Shown: in pieces, positions 59,243 through 64,000 of the stretch
How positions within the stretch are numbered: the first letter of the stretch is position 1
Layout of the letters: every line of letters begins with the position of its first letter
Source: Bordetella genomosp. 4
Lineage (GTDB): Bacteria; Pseudomonadota; Gammaproteobacteria; Burkholderiales; Burkholderiaceae_B
DNA: 64,000 bases
NCBI RefSeq assembly: GCF_002261185.1
Contig: NZ_NEVQ01000015.1
Span: 20,128 to 84,127, forward strand
Direction of reading: 5' to 3'
Notes under the pieces: generated by a model
Databases searched by the model: none
The model's input: only the letters and a program-made list of their open reading frames with translations
What the model was told of the DNA's origin: nothing
Translations under genes and position numbers: made by a program

Positions 59243-60988
59243 ATGGCTTCCTCAAAAAAACCTGAATCCCCTGCCACCGGTCTGCGCAAAGGGTTGACCA
59301 ATTATGGAGACACGGGCTTTTCGCTGTTCCTGCGCAAGGCCTTTATCAAGGGTGCTGGCTATACCGAGGACGCCCTGTCTCGCCCCGTGATCGGCATCGC
59401 GAATACGGGCAGCAGCTACAACCCCTGTCATGGCAATGCCCCCCAGCTGATCGAGGCGGTTAAGCGCGGCGTGATGCTGGCGGGCGGGCTGCCGGTCGAT
59501 TTCCCTACGATCTCAGTGCATGAGAGCTTTTCGCAGCCAACCAGCATGTATCTGCGCAACTTGATGTCCATGGACACCGAGGAGATGATTCGCGCGCAGC
59601 CCATGGATGCCGTGGTGCTGATCGGCGGCTGTGACAAGACCGTGCCCGCCCAATTGATGGGCGCGGCGTCGGCAGGCGTACCGGCGATCCAATTGGTCAC
59701 GGGTGCCATGCTGACAGGCTCGCATCGCGGCGAACGCGTGGGCGCGTGTACGGACTGCCGGCGCTATTGGGGCCGCTATCGTGCAGAGGAGATCGACGCC
59801 GAGGAGATCACCGACGTCAATAATCAACTGGTGGCCAGCGTCGGAACCTGTTCGGTGATGGGAACAGCCAGCACGATGGCATGCCTGGCCGAGGCCTTGG
59901 GCATCATGGTGTTTGGTGGCGCCTCAGCCCCTGCCGTCACGGCTGACCGCATGCGTGTGGCGGAGCAGACAGGCACCACGGCTGTGGCCATGGCGGTCAA
60001 CCGCCTGACGCCTGACAAGATCTTGACAGGCAAGGCATTCGAGAATGCATTGCGCGTGCTGCTGTCAGTAGGCGGCTCGACCAATGGCATCGTGCACTTG
60101 ACCGCGATGGCAGGACGGCTGGGCATCGATATCGATCTGGCTGGCCTGGATCGCCTGAGCCGAGAGACTCCCGTGTTGGTCGATCTGAAGCCCTCCGGCC
60201 AGCACTACATGGAGGATTTTCACAAAGCGGGCGGCATGCCTGCCCTGCTGCGTGAACTGCGGCCCTTGCTGCATCTGGATGCGCTGACCGTATCCGGCCG
60301 TACGTTGGGCGAGGAACTCGACGCTGCGCCTGCAGCCTTCGTCCAGGATGTGATCCGGCCGTTCGACTCGCCGATCTATCCCGTCGGCGGCCTGGCCGTT
60401 CTGCGCGGCAATCTGGCTCCTGGCGGCGCCATCATCAAGCAATCCGCAGCGAACCCCAAACTCATGGAACATGAAGGCCGTGCCGTCGTGTTTGAGGACG
60501 CCGAGGACATGGCCAATCGCATTGACGACGATGCCCTGGACGTCACGGCGGACGATGTGCTGGTCCTGAAACGCATTGGCCCCACCGGTGGACCGGGCAT
60601 GCCGGAGGCCGGTTATATGCCGATTCCGCTCAAGCTCGCACGAGCCGGTGTCAAAGACATGGTGCGTATTTCCGATGGCCGCATGAGCGGCACGGCGGCG
60701 GGCACGATTGTGCTGCATGTGACGCCCGAGGCAGCGGTGGGCGGGCCATTGGCGTATATACAGACGGGTGACCGCATCCGCTTGTCTGTGAAAAATCGAG
60801 AAATCAGCGTGCTGATCAGCGACGAGGAACTCGCCCGCCGCGCCGCCGCGCATCCCATCGAGCGCCCTACCGGGGAACGCGGCTATCGCAAGCTGTATAT
60901 GCAGAGCGTGACGCAGGCCGATCAAGGCGTGGATTTTGATTTTCTGCGAGCCACAGATACGAAGGAAAGCGTGCCCGGCAAGGCTTAG
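59243..60988 (+). CDS. IlvD/Edd family sugar-acid dehydratase
   Basis: ATG 59243 (MASSKKPESP) is preferred because GAG lies six bases upstream; ATG 59237 two codons earlier is directly adjacent to the GAG and would have no spacing. The 581-residue enzyme has three iron-sulfur cysteines: C62 in NPCHGN, about C130 in GGCDKT and about C202 in GTCSVMG. It has the late block GPTGGPGMPE and SDGRMSGTAAG near residue 475. Length and the three-cysteine pattern match L-arabinonate/D-xylonate dehydratases (2Fe-2S type) rather than dihydroxyacid dehydratase alone. It dehydrates an aldonic acid to a 2-keto-3-deoxy acid; 2-oxoglutarate-semialdehyde dehydrogenase at 50093 could finish the route. Confidence 0.92.
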   Translation: MASSKKPESPATGLRKGLTNYGDTGFSLFLRKAFIKGAGYTEDALSRPVIGIANTGSSYNPCHGNAPQLIEAVKRGVMLAGGLPVDFPTISVHESFSQPTSMYLRNLMSMDTEEMIRAQPMDAVVLIGGCDKTVPAQLMGAASAGVPAIQLVTGAMLTGSHRGERVGACTDCRRYWGRYRAEEIDAEEITDVNNQLVASVGTCSVMGTASTMACLAEALGIMVFGGASAPAVTADRMRVAEQTGTTAVAMAVNRLTPDKILTGKAFENALRVLLSVGGSTNGIVHLTAMAGRLGIDIDLAGLDRLSRETPVLVDLKPSGQHYMEDFHKAGGMPALLRELRPLLHLDALTVSGRTLGEELDAAPAAFVQDVIRPFDSPIYPVGGLAVLRGNLAPGGAIIKQSAANPKLMEHEGRAVVFEDAEDMANRIDDDALDVTADDVLVLKRIGPTGGPGMPEAGYMPIPLKLARAGVKDMVRISDGRMSGTAAGTIVLHVTPEAAVGGPLAYIQTGDRIRLSVKNREISVLISDEELARRAAAHPIERPTGERGYRKLYMQSVTQADQGVDFDFLRATDTKESVPGKA

Positions 60989-61168
60989 CTCATGTCACTA
61001 CAGCTGCCTTCGCCGGACTGATGGACAATGCTGTACCGCCTCTCTCTCGCGCTCGCAGTGTTGCAGATACCCCGGCCATAGAGCCGGGGGATCTGACTGC
61101 CATCCGGCCCATCCGCCGCGCATTCGAGACGTGCGCCATGACTCAACGCGCCGCCCGTCAAAGGAAAC
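60989..61168. promoter_or_regulatory. Spacer upstream of the hydroxyacyl-CoA-dehydrogenase-like gene
   Basis: This 180-base spacer contains a CCCCGGC/GCCGGGG hairpin at 61070-61089 with a six-base loop and no T-run. No promoter of clear quality or gene was seen. The next gene may be read through from the dehydratase or use its own promoter. Confidence 0.4.
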
Positions 61169-62137
61169 ATGATGTCTTCATTACCTCAACCTCTGCTCGC
61201 AAACCCCGCCGCTACGCACGCCGTGGTGGTAGGTGGCGGCACAATGGGCGCTGACGTTGCCGTGGTCCTGGCACGTGCGCATTGCCGCACGACGGTCATT
61301 GAACCCGATGCCGCGCGCGCCCAGGCCTTGCCTGCACGCGTCGCCGCCAACCTGACGGCGGCCGGACGTGCGGAGGCGGCGGATTATGTGCAAACAGCGC
61401 CCGATCTGGATAGCGTCGACTGGAATAGCGTCGCGTTGGTGATCGAATGCATTCCCGAAAGACTGGATCTGAAGCAAGCCCTGTTTGCCGAACTGGAGCG
61501 ACGTGCGCCTGCGCATGCCATTCTGGCGAGCAATAGTTCGAGCTTTCCAATCAGTGCGATCGGCGAGGGACTCCATACACGAGATCGCATGTTGGGCCTA
61601 CACTTTTTCATGCCGGCGCATCTCGTGCCGCTGGTCGAGGTGGTGTTGTGCGACGCCAGCGACCCCGCGCAGGCTGATGCCCTGATTGCATTCATGCGCC
61701 GCTGCGGCATGGTCCCCGTCAAGGTATTGAAAGACTTGCCTGGCTTTCTGGCCAATCGTTTGCAGCACGCATTGTCACGCGAGGCGTTTGATCTGATCGA
61801 TCGAGGTATCGCCTCGCCCGAGGATGTCGATGCGGCCGTAAGGTTCGGTTTCGGGTTCCGGTTCCTGGCCGCCGGACCGGTATTGCAGCGAGATCACGCA
61901 GGTATCGAGGTACACGCCGCGGCAGGCGCCACGATGTATCCCTCATTCTGCAACAGCGATACGCCCGCACGTTGTCTGACCAAACGCGCCGCGGATGGCA
62001 GGCACGGCATGAAGGCGGGCCATGGCTTTTATGAATGGACGCCCGAAAGCATCGCTGCTGAACGTGCACGCTATGATCGGCTGTTGCGCGCGGGGCTGGA
62101 TTTGATCGCCGATGAACTTCCGCCGATTGACCCCTAA
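61169..62137 (+). CDS. 3-hydroxyacyl-CoA dehydrogenase-like NAD-binding protein
   Basis: A 322-residue protein starting at ATG 61169, or the adjacent ATG 61172; AAAGGAAAC lies upstream. The Rossmann motif is VVVGGGTMGADVAVVLARAH at residues ~18-38, and the catalytic-type segment is GLHFFMPAHLVPLVEVVLC near 148, then KVLKDLPGFLANRLQHALSREAFDLIDRGIAS near 190. The family includes L-carnitine dehydrogenase and lambda-crystallin-like gulonate dehydrogenase; the length fits these more than a fatty-acid HBDH. Next to sugar-acid genes, an L-gulonate- or hydroxyacid-type role is plausible but not shown. Confidence 0.88.
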   Translation: MMSSLPQPLLANPAATHAVVVGGGTMGADVAVVLARAHCRTTVIEPDAARAQALPARVAANLTAAGRAEAADYVQTAPDLDSVDWNSVALVIECIPERLDLKQALFAELERRAPAHAILASNSSSFPISAIGEGLHTRDRMLGLHFFMPAHLVPLVEVVLCDASDPAQADALIAFMRRCGMVPVKVLKDLPGFLANRLQHALSREAFDLIDRGIASPEDVDAAVRFGFGFRFLAAGPVLQRDHAGIEVHAAAGATMYPSFCNSDTPARCLTKRAADGRHGMKAGHGFYEWTPESIAAERARYDRLLRAGLDLIADELPPIDP

Positions 62138-62176
62138 TCTCAACCATAATTCCGCGACAGTACTGATCGCTCCGGC

Positions 62177-63097
62177 TCAATACACCTGAGGCACGATCAT
62201 CTCGGCCGGCACCGGATGGCGGATATAGTCCTTGTTGCGCACGCGCTCTGGCAAGACCACCTCGGCACGTTCCACTTCCTCGTACGGAAACTGCGATAGC
62301 AGGTGATGGATGCAATTGAGCCGCGCCTGTTTTTTGTTGTCAGCGGGCACGACCCACCACGGCGCCTCATCGATATGCGTGTGGTCCAACATCGTCTCTT
62401 TGACGCGGGTGTAGTCCTCCCAGCGGCGGCGCGACTCCAGATCCATGGGGCTGAGCTTCCATTGCTTGAGAGGATCGTGGATACGCCCCAGAAAGCGCAG
62501 ATGCTGTTCCTCATCCGTGATCGAGAACCAGTATTTGATGACCTTGATCCCCGAACGCACCAGCATACGTTCGAATTCCGGCACCGAACGGAAAAACTCC
62601 TCGTATTCCTCGTCCGAACAGAACCCCATGACGCGCTCGACGCCTGCCCGGTTGTACCAGCTGCGATCGAACAGCACTAGTTCGCCGGCAGCAGGCAGAT
62701 GCGCCACATAACGCTGGAAATACCATTGTGTACGCTCGCGATCGTTGGGTGCGGGCAAGGCCACTACGCGGCATACGCGGGGGTTCAGGCGTTGTGTGAT
62801 GCGCTTGATCACGCCGCCCTTGCCTGCCGCATCGCGGCCCTCGAAAATGATGACGGCTTTTTGCCGAGTCGATGCAACCCAGTTCTGCAGTTTGACCAAC
62901 TCGCCTTGCAGACGAAACAGCTCGCGGAAATAGGCCACGCGCTGGGCATGTGTTTCATTCCCTGGGGCGGCGCCGCCCTCCTGCTGTGCCAGGTCATAGG
63001 TGCGGTCTTCGATTTCCAGCTCCAGCTCTTCGTCCAGGCTGTCGAGCAAATCGTTTTCGATGCGGCGTCGCAGTTCGTCGCGGTCTTCAAAGTTCAT
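62177..63097 (-). CDS. ppk2: Polyphosphate kinase 2 (PPK2) family
   Basis: A 306-residue single-domain PPK2. Walker A is GRDAAGK (residues 87-93), Walker B LVLFDRSWYNR with D144, and the lid region ARVERVMGFCSDEEYEEFF then RFLGRIHDPLKQWKLSPMD follows. It uses polyphosphate to phosphorylate nucleotides in the cytoplasm; single-domain class I enzymes act mostly on nucleoside diphosphates. The ORF ends just past the convergent end of the dehydrogenase-like gene. The start ATG 63097 is the first in frame. The symbol denotes the family. Confidence 0.95.
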   Translation of the reverse strand: MNFEDRDELRRRIENDLLDSLDEELELEIEDRTYDLAQQEGGAAPGNETHAQRVAYFRELFRLQGELVKLQNWVASTRQKAVIIFEGRDAAGKGGVIKRITQRLNPRVCRVVALPAPNDRERTQWYFQRYVAHLPAAGELVLFDRSWYNRAGVERVMGFCSDEEYEEFFRSVPEFERMLVRSGIKVIKYWFSITDEEQHLRFLGRIHDPLKQWKLSPMDLESRRRWEDYTRVKETMLDHTHIDEAPWWVVPADNKKQARLNCIHHLLSQFPYEEVERAEVVLPERVRNKDYIRHPVPAEMIVPQVY

Positions 63098-63221
63098 GGC
63101 TTCAGGTCCTTTACCCGTTTTTTACAGCGTAGCGGGCGCAGATGAAGGATTGTTGACAGCGTTGTTGCTGTTAACCGGTATGGGATTGGGGAGATTATCA
63201 GGTGTTGGTGTGCTTATGGAC

Positions 63222-63385
63222 GTCGAGCCGAGGCAATCGGGCCGTGCGGGCTTCACAAAGCCGGTCCGGCGCGCGGGCGCCGGACATCGTGTTCGCTCGC
63301 TTCGTCCGGCCCCTTCGGGCCTCCCTTCAGCATCCGCTCCACTCGGCTTTGAGGCGCCCGCACGGCCCGATTGCCTCGGCTCGAC
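63222..63385. repeat. 164-base element with perfect 30-bp inverted repeats
   Basis: The arms 63222-63251 and 63356-63385 are exact 30-base reverse complements. Inside is a further perfect 9-bp hairpin (63264-63272 with 63277-63285, loop GCGG), plus a 5-bp GGCCC/GGGCC hairpin at 63308-63321. It is like a MITE or large cruciform; no target duplication was seen. No coding potential is credible. Confidence 0.8.
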
Positions 63386-63435
63386 TCGCAGTAATTCAAG
63401 CTCATCACGTCGCTGGCACGGTTGTCTTGCTTGGC

Positions 63436-63550
63436 GTTTTTTTGTAGCCCTGTTGGCAAAGAGAAAGATCTTGCGGTGCTGCTATTCGCGCGTGCCCTGC
63501 ACACGCGCGAATAGCGATCGGTCCGGGCATGCGGCGGGGTGGCATGGTGC
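63436..63550 (+). repeat. REP-like hairpin repeat, copy 1
   Basis: The core hairpin has a 14-bp stem (63481-63494 with 63502-63515) and outer sequence GCTATTC/GAATAGC. It is preceded by AAGATCTTGCGGTGCT and followed by GATCGGTCCGGGCATGCGG. The same order occurs inverted at 63652-63772, including ~45 bases upstream of the hairpin. Confidence 0.7.
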
Positions 63551-63651
63551 CAGTTTGGAAGATCTGCTTGGCTAGAGTTGGTGCATGCGACGATGATGCG
63601 CAGTTCATCTCTAGGTATAACGAAATCGTAGCTCGAGAGATCTTCTGTTCA

Positions 63652-63772
63652 TCTCCGATGCCAAAACCTTCGCATGCAGATCACGAACGCTATTCATTGG
63701 CGCGCCCGTAGGCGCCAATGAATAGCAGCCCTGCAAGATCTTCATCCTTGCAAACGCCCGTGCTACGAAGCC
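63652..63772 (-). repeat. REP-like hairpin repeat, copy 2 (inverted)
   Basis: On the minus strand it reads GAAGATCTTGCAGGGCT then GCTATTC, a 15-bp stem (63689-63703 with 63712-63726) and GAATAGC, then GCATGCGAAGG. Outer flanks and hairpin ends match copy 1, but the inner stem differs (CGCGCG against ATTGGCGC), the usual pattern of compensating change in structured repeats. Confidence 0.7.
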
Positions 63773-63961
63773 TACGAAGACCAGTCGTGCCAGCGGCGAG
63801 GGAATCAGAGATTCTGCGAGTCGAGGCGGGGCAGTGACCGTGTTGGCGCGCCTCGTGGCCGAGCGAGTGGAAGTCAATGGGATGGACGCCCCTACCTGAA
63901 ACGGCATCAATGTGCCAAAGTGGGAGTGCGTACAACCACTTGAACGGAAGGAGCGTCCGCT

Positions 63962-64000
63962 ATGGAGATTACGACAGTTGCGATCGATTTGGCAAAGAGT
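63962..64000 (+). CDS. IS110-family transposase, first 13 codons (cut by window edge)
   Basis: ATG 63962, with AAGGAG 7 bases upstream, begins MEITTVAIDLAKS, the start typical of IS110/IS1111 transposases, where the aspartate of AIDLAK is the first acidic residue of the DEDD catalytic domain. Only 13 codons are visible, so the family call rests on this segment and the context. The element sits beside REP-like repeats, which IS110/IS1111 elements are known to target. Confidence 0.75.
   Translation, partial: MEITTVAIDLAKS

Larger units (their letters stand above)
63098..63961. repeat. Gene-free repeat region between PPK2 and an IS110-type element
   Basis: No convincing protein gene lies here; the long frames in it translate repeat sequence on both strands. 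It contains a perfect 30-bp inverted repeat (63222-63385) and two inverted copies of a hairpin repeat (63436-63550 and 63652-63772). The 190 bases after these lead to the IS110-type transposase start at 63962. Its left transposon end was not located. Confidence 0.7.

Noticed and set aside
60065..60925. 286-codon minus-strand frame inside the dehydratase
   Set aside because: It is antisense to conserved dehydratase sequence and has no recognisable domain.
61070..61089. CCCCGGC/GCCGGGG hairpin as a terminator
   Set aside because: It has no T-run and is located upstream of a gene; kept only as a spacer feature.
63000..63910. Several short frames in the right-end repeats
   Set aside because: They translate inverted repeats on both strands, with similar peptides from opposite strands, which shows DNA structure rather than protein coding.
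1..64000. tRNA, rRNA or CRISPR arrays
   Set aside because: No cloverleaf with a CCA-type end, rRNA-like sequence or regularly spaced direct repeats was noticed by eye; a covariance-model search would be needed to exclude small RNAs.

Overview
The window looks like chromosome of a betaproteobacterium of the Alcaligenaceae (Bordetella/Achromobacter type). The evidence is the GC-rich coding style, five TctC-like 'Bug' periplasmic binding proteins without membrane partners, many LysR and GntR regulators, and dense catabolic clusters. I infer this from gene families; no genome comparison was run. About 60 protein genes are supported. I found no rRNA, tRNA or CRISPR array.

Layout. 1-2.5 kb: an ATP-dependent DNA ligase cut by the window edge, its ligase-associated exonuclease, and a YdeI-like protein. 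2.7-6.9 kb: a glutathione transferase, a three-domain flavin/FNR/ferredoxin protein, an NTF2-like protein and a LysR regulator. 7-20.7 kb: a mostly minus-strand catabolic block with a complete LivKHMGF-type importer, a short-chain dehydrogenase, a phytanoyl-CoA-dioxygenase-like protein, a PuuE-like deacetylase homologue, a flavin reductase, an AtzG/AtzE-like amidase pair, a LysR regulator, and a TauABC-type importer whose last gene is HpxZ-like. The enzymes suggest breakdown of an amide or ureide (purine- or s-triazine-like) compound. 21-30 kb: an iron-siderophore island, with fecBCDE-like genes plus an aldo/keto reductase facing a FecI-FecR-FecA signalling and receptor operon, and with Fur-like sites at both outer ends.

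30-37 kb: a GntR(FCD) regulator, two hydroxyisobutyrate-dehydrogenase-like enzymes, two Bug proteins, a carboxymuconolactone-decarboxylase-like protein, a class II aldolase and an XRE-cupin regulator. 37-42 kb: an ABC exporter behind a structured leader containing a 16-codon ORF, an MFS transporter, a YegP protein and a YjjA protein. 42-50 kb: an enolase-superfamily enzyme with its GntR regulator, an SsuABC/TauABC-type importer, a GMC oxidoreductase, and an orphan binding protein behind a clear sigma-54 promoter. 50-62 kb: 2-oxoglutarate-semialdehyde dehydrogenase, two LysR/Bug divergent units, a 2-hydroxyacid dehydrogenase, an Ldh-type dehydrogenase, a third Bug, an IlvD/Edd sugar-acid dehydratase and a 3-hydroxyacyl-CoA-dehydrogenase-like enzyme. 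This set fits oxidative sugar-acid catabolism. 62-64 kb: a PPK2 polyphosphate kinase, then about 860 bases of non-coding repeats (a perfect 30-bp inverted repeat and two inverted copies of a REP-like hairpin element) leading to the first 13 codons of an IS110-family transposase at the right edge.

The least routine items are the leader ORF with attenuator-like hairpins before the ABC exporter, the sigma-54 promoter with an upstream inverted repeat before an orphan binding protein, the palindrome abutting the dehydratase start codon, and the repeat cluster beside the IS110 element.
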